From positions 310,001 to 374,000 of the forward strand of contig JAEUPP010000039.1 in NCBI GenBank assembly GCA_016790075.1: a stretch of 64,000 nt of DNA, given 5' to 3'. Origin of the DNA: Rhodanobacteraceae bacterium. GTDB taxonomy: Bacteria; Pseudomonadota; Gammaproteobacteria; Xanthomonadales; Rhodanobacteraceae. Made by a program: the position numbers and the translations under genes. This document shows positions 27,440 to 35,363 of this stretch, in pieces (the stretch's first letter is position 1; each line of letters opens with the position of its first letter). The notes under the pieces were generated by a model that did no database searches, was not told the origin of the DNA, and worked only from the letters and a program-made list of their open reading frames with translations.

Positions 27440-27920
27440 CGAACGCCTCAACGCACTTGGTATCGAGTTGCCGGATGTGATGCCGGCTGTCGTCGACGGT
27501 TATGCCCCGGCGTTTGTTCCGTTTGTTATCAGCGGAAATCAAGTTCATCTCTCGGGGCGTCTTGGAAAGAAGAATGGCCAGCTCTTGTGCGGAAAAGTCG
27601 GCGACAGCATCACGCTCGACGAAGCGCGCCTTTCTGCACGCAACACGGCTATCGAGCTGTTGGCAGTTCTGAGCTCCGCGATCGGTGATTTGAATCGCGT
27701 CGAACGAATCGTGAAGCTCTTCGTGATGGTCAATACCGGGTCGAATTTTTTGGATCCTCACCGCGTGGCCGATGGAGCGTCAGAACTGCTCAAACAAGTA
27801 TTCGGTGAGCGCGGACAACACGCGCGCAGCGCAATAGGCGTAGCACAGGTCCCGTTTGGCGCATGCGTCGAAATCGATTTGATTGTGGAAATCAGCAACA
27901 CCCGCCAAATGTCAAATTAG
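27426..27920 (+). CDS. RidA/YjgF family enamine/imine deaminase
   Basis: The 164-residue protein belongs to the long RidA branch (YjgF/YER057c/UK114; COG0251-like, with extra N-terminal residues). It has LNALGIELPD, a VPFVISGNQVHLSGRL strand pair and a C-terminal VPFGACVEIDLIVEI, which takes the place of the usual RxxVEVxxVA arginine motif. Because the canonical catalytic arginine is not evident, imine hydrolysis is not certain. RidA proteins neutralise reactive enamines released by PLP enzymes, which fits its overlap with the aminotransferase gene. ATG 27426 was chosen for that reason. Confidence 0.85.
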   Translation: MSNISERLNALGIELPDVMPAVVDGYAPAFVPFVISGNQVHLSGRLGKKNGQLLCGKVGDSITLDEARLSARNTAIELLAVLSSAIGDLNRVERIVKLFVMVNTGSNFLDPHRVADGASELLKQVFGERGQHARSAIGVAQVPFGACVEIDLIVEISNTRQMSN

Positions 27921-27936
27921 TAATTGGGGTGACAGG

Positions 27937-28503
27937 ATGAAGGTCGCGGTGCTCGCATACGATGGCTTCACCGACGTTGATTTGTTCCTTCCTTGGGATT
28001 TTCTGTGGCGGGTGAAGGTGCCTTATGGGGCTGGTTATACCGGCGAATGGCAACCGATGATCTGCGCCGACAAGCCTGTGATCACGTCCTATTCCGGTGT
28101 GCCGATCAACGTGAGCGGCAGTATCGAAGATGTCGTGACAGCTGATGGTGTCTTTGTGGTCAGCGGAGATGGAAGCCGAGCGAAGCTCGCGGACCCCGCT
28201 TACATGGCGCGGCTAAAGCTTGACCCAGGGCGACAACGTATCGCCGCGATTGATTCTGGCGTCTTGATCATTGCGGCACTTGGGCTGCTACGGGGGCTCT
28301 CGGCAACGACTTATTCCACCGTGTTTCCGGAACTCGAAGCAATGGGCGTGACGACAAGGCGTGCGCCGCTGGTTGCGCATGGATCGATCGCCACAGGAGG
28401 GGGGTGCCTGGCTGGACTCGAACTTACCGCGTGGCTGGTAGAAAGCCTGTTAGGTAAAGACGCGGCCGATGCGGTATTGAGATCCTTTGATCGCACGAGT
28501 TGA
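27937..28503 (+). CDS. DJ-1/PfpI family protein lacking the nucleophile cysteine
   Basis: The 188-residue protein has the DJ-1/PfpI flavodoxin-like fold: VAVLAYDGFTDVDLFLPWD at the start, GVFVVSGDGSR in the middle and the nucleophile-elbow segment IAAIDSGVLIIAALGLL. In active members that elbow reads xCSGxxxLAxAGLL. Here the cysteine position is aspartate, so classical isonitrile hydratase, glyoxalase or protease chemistry is not expected. The start at ATG 27937 follows AGG. It lies 16 bases after ridA and ends the operon. Confidence 0.85.
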   Translation: MKVAVLAYDGFTDVDLFLPWDFLWRVKVPYGAGYTGEWQPMICADKPVITSYSGVPINVSGSIEDVVTADGVFVVSGDGSRAKLADPAYMARLKLDPGRQRIAAIDSGVLIIAALGLLRGLSATTYSTVFPELEAMGVTTRRAPLVAHGSIATGGGCLAGLELTAWLVESLLGKDAADAVLRSFDRTS

Positions 28504-29108
28504 TGATCCAATGCACTGAGTAAGAACTGGAGTCGGTATGGCCCTTCTTCAGTCGCGATGGAGGCTTGAAGGTCCCTCAGTGATCTCACGTCGCTCGTGA
28601 CGCTACTGCCGGCTACCCACGCCGATATCCAGCCCTTCGTGACCAAACGACCCGGGTTAGCCTCATCTCGCGGCCGATCACGGTCTGCCCCGGATTCCCC
28701 AGTCCTCCGTCTCCAGACGCGTGATCGTGCCTGCCAGCACCTGTGGCACCTATCCGCTCGGGGTATTCACCCGGTGCCATACCACCGCCATGAAGTGGCC
28801 GTGACCGGCCACGTCGCCCGGTTCGCCGCACTGATGGCAGTTGCCCAGCAGCCACGAGCCATGCTCGTTCAGATCGTCCACCGTGCAGTTCGAAGGCCTC
28901 CGACACCACAAGCACCGCCAGTTGTTGCCATAGAAACTAAACGCAATTTATACGTTCGGTTGCAAGACCGGGCCACGTTCAGTCCACAGACGCAGGTCAA
29001 CGCCGTCACGCCCCTAACCCGGCCCCGTTCACGCTGGCATGTCCGCCGGCGCGGGCGCCTGCGGCCCGGGGCGGCCCCCAACCCCTGCCACCTTCCGGTG
29101 GATTCATC
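28504..29108. other. stretch without a recognised gene
   Basis: No complete gene is visible. A minus-strand frame around 28770-28930 reads NCTVDDLNEHGSWLLGNCHQ and then CGEPGDVAGHGHF before a stop, which could be the end of a decayed protein with a CxxC site, but the family is not recognised. The short frame on the plus strand up to 29100 is proline/arginine-rich and unlikely to be real. Confidence 0.35.
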
Positions 29109-29123
29109 GTGGAGAAAACATCG

Positions 29124-31370
29124 ATGGTTCGCTTCATGCTTCGTCCGGCCGCCGTGGCCGCCGCACTCCTGCTGTCACCCATGCTGGCGCAGGCCCGGGT
29201 GGTGGCGATCGGCATCGCCAAGTCCAACAACCATGTCTATGCCTGGCACGACGACCGCACAGTCACGTCCGGATCGCCTACCGACTTCGAACTGCATCGC
29301 AAGGCCGACGCCTACGGCCTGCCGTCGGGACTCAAGCCGTCGAACATCGTCGGCATCGCGATCGATACGAACGACCGCGTGCATGCGTGGTACAGCAACG
29401 GCACACACTCGATCGGTCATTCCAAGGACCTCGACGCGTATCAGGCGGCGCAGAACTTCAGCCTGCCTGCCGGGCGAACCCCCGCCGACATCGTCGGGAT
29501 AGCATTCAACAGCGCCGGCAACGTCTACACGTGGTACGACGATGCCAGCGTGAGCATCGGCCAGCCCCAGACACTCGGCACGATACAGGCGCCTCTGGGC
29601 GTGGCCCTGCCGGCTGACCAGACTGTCGAGGACATCCTGGAGGTCGACATCAGCGCCGCCGATCGCGTCGTGACGTGGTTTCGCGACGGCCGCTTCACCA
29701 TCGGCAAGTCGCGCGACCTGGATGCCTATCAGGCAGCGACCGGCTTTCGTTCGAGCCGCCTGATCTCGCGCTACTGGGGACCACTGACCCTCACATTCCC
29801 GCCTCTGTCGATGGAGCGCACCGAACCCGAGCCGCAGCCCGACCGGCCACTGGAAGCGGCCATGCTGACGGATGAACTCGCGCGCCTTGCAACCGGCCAT
29901 CGCGCCACTGATACCAGCGACACGCCGTTTCGTGCCGCGCCCGCCTGGAACGAGCGCTTTCCGGCCAACACCGGCCGCGCGATTGATTCCATGGTTGCCG
30001 CCGGGCACGACTACCTGATCGCATCCGATACCGCCACGCTGCGCTTCCTCGACCGCGACGGCAATCTGCTGGAAGGCAAGAGTGGCTTTCCGACGTCGCT
30101 GTCGACTACGAGTTTCTTCGGCGGCTTCCTGCAGGAATCCAATGCCGACGGCAGCTTCAACGACAGCAACGTGAACCATTTCCTCGGCTACGACGACCGC
30201 TGCGACTCGACTGCGTTTCCGGTCACCAGCGGCAATCGCTTCTGCCTGACCAGCTTCTACGATACGCGTGTCCACTACGATGCGGCGTCGCGGCGCTTCT
30301 TCGTGATCGCCAACTCTCGCCATCCGGTGTGGACCTCCAGCAGCGGCGGCAACTGCCTGCGCTACACCGACGGCAACGGCAACCCGGTGGACACCGCGAA
30401 CTACTGCGGTGCGCAGCGGCGCCTGATCGCACTGGCCGTCTCGCGTACCAGCGATCCGCGCGACGGTTTCCACCAGTACATGATCACCGACAACATCTAT
30501 CGCGATTTCCCCTGGATGGCGATCAACGGCGACCGCGTCGTGGTCGGCGGCGTCGGCCGCGAATCGAACGACACGACCACGCCGGTCGCGACCGTGCTCG
30601 ATACCTCGGACCTGCGGCTGGGCGACCGGCACCCGGCCTATGTCCAGTATTTCTCCGGCGACCTTGGCGGCTCGATTCGCGCTATACCCGTGCGTCATTT
30701 CAACGATGGGGCCGGCAAGTCCCTGTTGCTGGACGGGTCTGGCAGTACGTTGAAGATCATTGCACTACCGTCGGGTGCCGACGCCTGGACCAAGGGCACG
30801 CCCGAAACCACGTCGGTCACCATTGCTCAAGGACTCAGCAATATGCCCGCCGCCACGTATCGCAATGGATTTCTGTACTTTGCACAGCGCACCATCGCCG
30901 AAACCGTCGGCGACGAAACGCGCCGCAGCGTACGTCTCGTACGCGTGCCGTTGCAGATTGCCGGCAGCGGGCTTACCGCCAGTACCGACCCGGCCGACGG
31001 CTACATCGAGCAGCACTTCGGCCTGCATTCACTCGACGACGCCCCCACCGACCGGATCAGCTACGAGGCACCGTCGCTGGCCGTTAACGCCAGCGGCGAC
31101 ATGCTGTTCGGCTATGCCCGCTATCCGTTCGAAACGGTCAATCCGCTGTTGCCGGAAGCCCGCTATTCGCTGTGGCGTTCGAACCTCACGCTGGAGCGCA
31201 GCGCGCTGCTCCAGGCTGGCCAGGCCACCTGCGACGAAACACCGGCCGAAGCGGTCGACTACACCACGGTCGACGTCGACCCCGTCGACGGCCAGAGCTT
31301 CTGGATGGCCCTGCCGTTCTGCAGCAGCAACAACCGCTACGACACCGTCATCGGACGCGTGACGCCCTGA
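29124..31370 (+). CDS. large secreted protein with N-terminal 48-residue repeats
   Basis: The 748-residue protein has a signal peptide (MVRFMLRPAAVAAALLL...AQA) and then four repeats of about 48 residues, each with the core IVGIAIDxxDRVHAWYxxG and SIGHSKDLDAY-like spacing. They look like blades of a beta-propeller or a stacked beta fold. A 500-residue C-terminal part contains many FLDRDG, YDAASRRFFVIANSR and VARLDTSDL-like strands and paired cysteines, again propeller-like. I recognise no enzymatic motif. ATG 29124 follows GGAG. A GTG at 29109 is possible. A perfect 11-base hairpin (31384-31414) follows the stop. Confidence 0.72.
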   Translation: MVRFMLRPAAVAAALLLSPMLAQARVVAIGIAKSNNHVYAWHDDRTVTSGSPTDFELHRKADAYGLPSGLKPSNIVGIAIDTNDRVHAWYSNGTHSIGHSKDLDAYQAAQNFSLPAGRTPADIVGIAFNSAGNVYTWYDDASVSIGQPQTLGTIQAPLGVALPADQTVEDILEVDISAADRVVTWFRDGRFTIGKSRDLDAYQAATGFRSSRLISRYWGPLTLTFPPLSMERTEPEPQPDRPLEAAMLTDELARLATGHRATDTSDTPFRAAPAWNERFPANTGRAIDSMVAAGHDYLIASDTATLRFLDRDGNLLEGKSGFPTSLSTTSFFGGFLQESNADGSFNDSNVNHFLGYDDRCDSTAFPVTSGNRFCLTSFYDTRVHYDAASRRFFVIANSRHPVWTSSSGGNCLRYTDGNGNPVDTANYCGAQRRLIALAVSRTSDPRDGFHQYMITDNIYRDFPWMAINGDRVVVGGVGRESNDTTTPVATVLDTSDLRLGDRHPAYVQYFSGDLGGSIRAIPVRHFNDGAGKSLLLDGSGSTLKIIALPSGADAWTKGTPETTSVTIAQGLSNMPAATYRNGFLYFAQRTIAETVGDETRRSVRLVRVPLQIAGSGLTASTDPADGYIEQHFGLHSLDDAPTDRISYEAPSLAVNASGDMLFGYARYPFETVNPLLPEARYSLWRSNLTLERSALLQAGQATCDETPAEAVDYTTVDVDPVDGQSFWMALPFCSSNNRYDTVIGRVTP

Positions 31371-31383
31371 GCGAGCCGCTGCC

Positions 31384-31414
31384 CTGCCCGGTCCGAAACC
31401 GCGGGACCGGGCAG
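31384..31414 (+). terminator. hairpin after the secreted repeat protein
   Basis: CTGCCCGGTCC (31384-31394) pairs perfectly with GGACCGGGCAG (31404-31414), 13 bases after the stop codon, with no T tract. The rest of 31415-31670 holds only a 35-codon frame at 31489-31596 (MGLQAFIDRKSDSLFKLATC...) that may be a gene remnant. Confidence 0.5.
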
Positions 31415-31670
31415 CCGGCCAGCGCGCAACAAATCCGGCGTGATCAAGCCCTCCCCGTTTCGGAAACTGGGGAAACCGCCGCTAGGCATGGGTCTCCAAG
31501 CGTTCATCGACAGGAAGTCGGACAGCCTTTTCAAGCTCGCGACGTGCGGCACCAGGAGTCAGGCGAAACAGAAGAAGTTCTGGCCGGACAACTGATCGCG
31601 TTCGCGGGCAAAGCAAAGGCGATGAAGCTCTGGACCGGCGGGCGGCAGGTGAACCTGCCCCCGTCCCCGG

Positions 31671-33338
31671 TCACCAGTCCGTCGGCGCGTAGTCCTTGAG
31701 GAACTGCCCCCACACGTGTTCGCCGGTGTTGAAGCCGTGAATGATCGGATCGACGATGCGGGCCGCACCGTCGACGATGTCGAGCGGCGGATGAAAGCGT
31801 TCTTCGATGACTTTGCGCGCGGCGATTTCGATGGGGTCCTCGTCGGTCACCCAGCCGGTGTCGACGCTGTTCATGTGGATGCCGTCGCCGTGATAGTCGG
31901 CCGCCGCGGTGCGCGTCATCATGTTGAGCGCGGCCTTGGCCATGTTGGTGTGCGGGTGCTTGGTGGTCTTGAAGTTGCGGTAGAACTGGCCTTCGACGGC
32001 GGACACGTTGACGATGTGCTTGTCGCGTGAGGGCGGCGTGCCGTCGGGCGTGCGCAGCATCAGCGGCTTCAGGCGCGCGTTGATGATGAAGGGGGCGACC
32101 GCGTTGACGAGCTGTGTCTCGAGCAATTCCACCGAGGGCACTTCGTCCATCTGCAGACGCCAGGAATTGCGTCCGCGCAGATCGATCTGCTGCAGGTCCT
32201 GGTCGAGCCGGCCTTCCGGAAACAGGTGCGCCTGACCGAGCAGTTCGTCGGCGAGCAGCGGAAGTTGAGAGAGCTCGGCCGCGCGGGTCAGGCCTGCCGC
32301 ATCGGCGACGTCCGCCCGCAAGGCCGGCGTGAGCGCGGCGCCCACGAGATCGGTACTGCGCAGGCCTTCGTAGCGACCGACGAGCTTGCGCACATGCTCG
32401 GGCATGGTCTGCACGCTCGCGGTTTCGCCGGCCATCATGTGCGCATAGAACGCCGGCGGCCGGCGCACGGTCTGGCAGGCATTGTTGATGATGAAATCGA
32501 GGCGGTCGCGCGTGGCGAGCAGCTCGGTGCAGAAGGCTTCCACGCTCGGCGTGTGGCGCAGGTCCAGCCCGAACACTTCGAGACGATCGCTCCAGTCGCC
32601 GAAATCGGGTTCGGCCGCGTAGCGTGCGGCGGAATCGCGCGGGAAGCGCGTGGTCACAATCAGCGTGGCACCCGCGCGCAGCAGCTTCAGGCCCGCCTGA
32701 TAACCGATCTTCACGCGTCCACCCGTCAGCAGCGCGACGCGTCCGCGCAAGTCGGCACTCTCGGTGCGCTTGAAGAAATTCAGCTCCGCGCAGGGCGGAC
32801 AGAGCTGGTCGTAGAAGTGATGAATGCGCGTGTACTTCTGCTTGCAGACGTAGCAGTGCAGCAGCTCCGGCGATTCGGCGTGTGCGATGGGGTCCGGCGC
32901 GCGATTGCGCGGGTCGATCTGCTCGGGCCCGTGCGGCGGAAAATAATTCGGCGTGGAGAACACCGGCTTGCGCCGCAGCGTGCGGATGCCGGTCTGGTCG
33001 AGCAGCGCTTCGGTCTTCCGCGCCTTCTCCTGCGCGCGCTCGCGCGCCTGGTCCTTCTGCTGGCGCCGTCGCGCGCGGGGCTCCGGATGATGAACCAGGG
33101 CGACGGCCTTCATCAGGCGCTCGCGGTCTTCGCCGGAAAGCGACTGCAGCACGTCGCGGTCAGCGACGATGGCTTCGAGCAGGTTCAGCGCGGCCTGCAG
33201 GCCGTCGGTGACGTCCGAAACACCGGAATTCGGCGCGGGAGCGGTAGGGGAAGCGTTGGCGTTCAAGCGAAGATCCAGATGGCGCAGTGAAAAGCGCCGT
33301 GAAAAAGCGTGACAGGGTGCCACGACTTGCGTCCGCAT
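31671..33338 (-). CDS. SDR family oxidoreductase with N-terminal zinc-ribbon extension
   Basis: This 555-residue protein has a charged coiled-coil-like N terminus (about 75-115, rich in R, E, K, Q), a probable zinc ribbon (CYVCKQKYTRIHHFYDQLC, then CAEL, about 167-190), and a C-terminal Rossmann domain of the short-chain dehydrogenase type. The nucleotide loop is LLTGGRVKIGYQAG and the NNA motif is in IINNACQTVRRP. The place of the catalytic YxxxK reads HTNMAKAAL, so the usual tyrosine is missing, and the reaction may differ from standard SDRs. The start is uncertain: ATG 33338 is the only ATG, but the first 40 residues look unconserved. Confidence 0.8.
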   Translation of the reverse strand: MRTQVVAPCHAFSRRFSLRHLDLRLNANASPTAPAPNSGVSDVTDGLQAALNLLEAIVADRDVLQSLSGEDRERLMKAVALVHHPEPRARRRQQKDQARERAQEKARKTEALLDQTGIRTLRRKPVFSTPNYFPPHGPEQIDPRNRAPDPIAHAESPELLHCYVCKQKYTRIHHFYDQLCPPCAELNFFKRTESADLRGRVALLTGGRVKIGYQAGLKLLRAGATLIVTTRFPRDSAARYAAEPDFGDWSDRLEVFGLDLRHTPSVEAFCTELLATRDRLDFIINNACQTVRRPPAFYAHMMAGETASVQTMPEHVRKLVGRYEGLRSTDLVGAALTPALRADVADAAGLTRAAELSQLPLLADELLGQAHLFPEGRLDQDLQQIDLRGRNSWRLQMDEVPSVELLETQLVNAVAPFIINARLKPLMLRTPDGTPPSRDKHIVNVSAVEGQFYRNFKTTKHPHTNMAKAALNMMTRTAAADYHGDGIHMNSVDTGWVTDEDPIEIAARKVIEERFHPPLDIVDGAARIVDPIIHGFNTGEHVWGQFLKDYAPTDW

Positions 33339-33430
33339 ACGAGGGGCGCGTCCGAGAACGGCGTTGTCTGACAGGTTTCGCGCCCGACAGCGTACGTCGC
33401 GAGAACGGCCGCTTACCTCGCGGACCGCTC

Positions 33431-33749
33431 ATGCACGCTGCACGTTTCGTATCGTTTCTTCTGGCTCTGCTCGCCGCGGGCAGCTGTTTCGCGCGCGACG
33501 GATTACGACTTCGGGCCGGGCCCCGGTGCAAATCTGTTTCGTTTGCCCGAACGCTTCGGCCGTTTCGACGAGTTCGCGAGCGCCGCGACGATGCAGCCCG
33601 ACGGGCGCGTGCTCGTGATCGGGTCGCAAGCGGATCGGCGTCCTGGGGTGCCCGTTGGCGACAGCACGCGGCACCTGTTGCTGCGGGTAGGCAATGGGAT
33701 GCCCGTGCCCGAGGACGATCGGGTGTTTGCGAACGGCTTCGAGCAGTGA
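33431..33749 (+). pseudogene. frameshifted remnant of a secreted protein with C-terminal GFE motif
   Basis: The first part reads as a clear signal peptide (MHAARFVSFLLALLAAG then SCFARDG). After it, the +1 shifted frame reads DYDFGPGPGANLFRLPERFG, ATMQPDGRVLVIGSQ and ends DDRVFANGFEQ. A one-base insertion near GACGGATTAC (about 33497-33505) explains the shift. QPDGRVLVIGS is typical of delta-60 repeats and the tail FANGFE is common on secreted Lysobacterales proteins. At about 105 codons it is far shorter than such proteins, so an internal deletion is likely too. The surroundings (33339-33950) hold no other gene. Confidence 0.6.
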
Positions 33750-33950
33750 CCGGCGCGCCAGGCCGCGCTGGGCGCAATGACCGGAGGACATTGCGCCGGA
33801 TCGACCCGAAGTCCCGATGTCGCGCGACGCGATAGCACCATCGCAACACGGGCTGCGGACAGAGCGAGGCGTTCGCGCCTCGTCGCTTGGTCGTGATGCG
33901 CTGCGCCGCGCCGATTGCGCGCAACCGCGGCGCGTCGCCAGGGCCTACGG

Positions 33951-35354
33951 CTATGCCAGGAAACCCAGGTCCGGCGTCGGGAAGTTCGCCACGTTCGGCA
34001 CGATGTCGAGGATGCCGCTGGCCGGAACGCCGAACCAGCGCGCGAGCGTCGCGGCGTACTGGTCGACCGAAGTGCTCGGGATGATCTGTCCCCACCCGGC
34101 ATCGTCCGGACCGCCGCCGGTCAGGTCCGGCATGCGTCCGTAGAAGCTGCCACCGCGCACCGAGCCGCCCAGCACGAAGTGATGGCCGCCCCAGCCATGA
34201 TCGGAACCGTCACCGTTGGACGACAGCGTACGGCCGAAATCCGACGCGGTGAAGGTCGTCACGCTTTCACTGACGGCGAGTTCCTGCGTCGCCGCATAGA
34301 ACGCGGCCAGCGATCTGGCCAGATCGGCCAACAGCAGCGGATGGTCGACCAGCTGCGTGTCGTGGGTGTCGTAACCGCCGGCCGAGACGAAGAAGATCTG
34401 GCGCTGCATGCCCAGCGCCTGACGAACCGCGATCAGGCGTGCCACCATCTTCAGCTGCGCGCCGAGACGCGATGCAGGAAACGGCGTGGCCAGCGGCGCG
34501 CCGCCGCTCAGCGCATCTGCGACCATGGCGTAGTGATCCACGGCACGGTTCATCGACCGCGCGTAGCCGCGTTCCAGCGCGTGGGTCTGAGCGCCGCTGC
34601 TCATCAGGGCCAGGAACGCGGCACGCCGGTTCGCGTTCCAGGCGTTCTCCACGTCGCGTATCGCCATGGCGCCTTGCGGATCCGGATTGAGCGCGTACTG
34701 GCTGACGATTGCGCCGCGCTGCAGCAGGTTCTCGCCGCCGACCGTCATGGTCATCGGCAGTTTCGTGTTCGTGTTGGTGTCGTGCAGCAGATCGGCGATG
34801 CGGCCGCCCCAGCCGAGACTGTCGTCCGGGCGCGACGTCTGCCAGTAGACAGCCTGATCGTCGTGCGAAAACAACTGCGGTGGAAGCGGATGGCCGGGCG
34901 ACTGGTACTGCAGTTTGGTCGTCGGCCGGATCAGCGTCCCGACGTTCGTCACGATCGCCATGCGCCCGCTGTCGAAAAGATCGCGTAGCGGCGTCGTGCC
35001 GACCGGGTCACTGGGCGTGATCGCCGACTGCAGGCCATAGGCGCAGCCATCGGACGCCGGCGTTCCGCCGGCGACGGGCGTCAGCGGCAGCAGCGCCGAG
35101 GTGGGCAGCACCAGCGTTCCGCGCGATGCCGCGTAGGCGCTTCGCGCGATGCTGTCGCGCGGAACCACCGTATTCACCGAGTCGTTGCCGCCGTAGAGGA
35201 ACACGCAGACCAGCGCCCGGTAGTTGCCGTCGCCGCGCGGTGTGCCGGCGCGCGTGGCCGCTTCGACCAGACGCAGGTTGCCGAGCATCGAGGTCGCCGC
35301 GACACCGCCGAGTGCGGCTTTGAGGCTGCGGTGCAGGAAGTCACGTCGTTGCAT
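33951..35354 (-). CDS. Tat-exported DUF1501 protein
   Basis: The 467-residue protein has a twin-arginine signal (MQRRDFLHRSLKAALGG) and then the DUF1501 (alkaline-phosphatase-superfamily-like) domain: ALVCVFLYGGNDSVNTVVP, SHDDQAVYWQ, GGYDTHDTQ, TASDFGRTLSSNGDGSDHGWGG-like metal-ligand residues, and GRMPDL near the end. These proteins are exported folded and are found beside DUF1800 proteins, as here (nine bases downstream of that gene). Their reaction is unknown, though a metal-dependent sulfatase/phosphatase-type fold is presumed. Confidence 0.92.
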   Translation of the reverse strand: MQRRDFLHRSLKAALGGVAATSMLGNLRLVEAATRAGTPRGDGNYRALVCVFLYGGNDSVNTVVPRDSIARSAYAASRGTLVLPTSALLPLTPVAGGTPASDGCAYGLQSAITPSDPVGTTPLRDLFDSGRMAIVTNVGTLIRPTTKLQYQSPGHPLPPQLFSHDDQAVYWQTSRPDDSLGWGGRIADLLHDTNTNTKLPMTMTVGGENLLQRGAIVSQYALNPDPQGAMAIRDVENAWNANRRAAFLALMSSGAQTHALERGYARSMNRAVDHYAMVADALSGGAPLATPFPASRLGAQLKMVARLIAVRQALGMQRQIFFVSAGGYDTHDTQLVDHPLLLADLARSLAAFYAATQELAVSESVTTFTASDFGRTLSSNGDGSDHGWGGHHFVLGGSVRGGSFYGRMPDLTGGGPDDAGWGQIIPSTSVDQYAATLARWFGVPASGILDIVPNVANFPTPDLGFLA

Positions 35355-35363
35355 GGCCGGCTC

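Noticed and set aside
29175-30698. 507-codon minus-strand open frame
   Set aside because: It is antisense to the secreted repeat protein, whose signal peptide and repeats are clear. The composition is that of a GC-rich shadow.
32226-34988. Long plus-strand frames (32226-33290 and 33915-34988)
   Set aside because: They are antisense to the SDR and DUF1501 genes, which have recognisable motifs.
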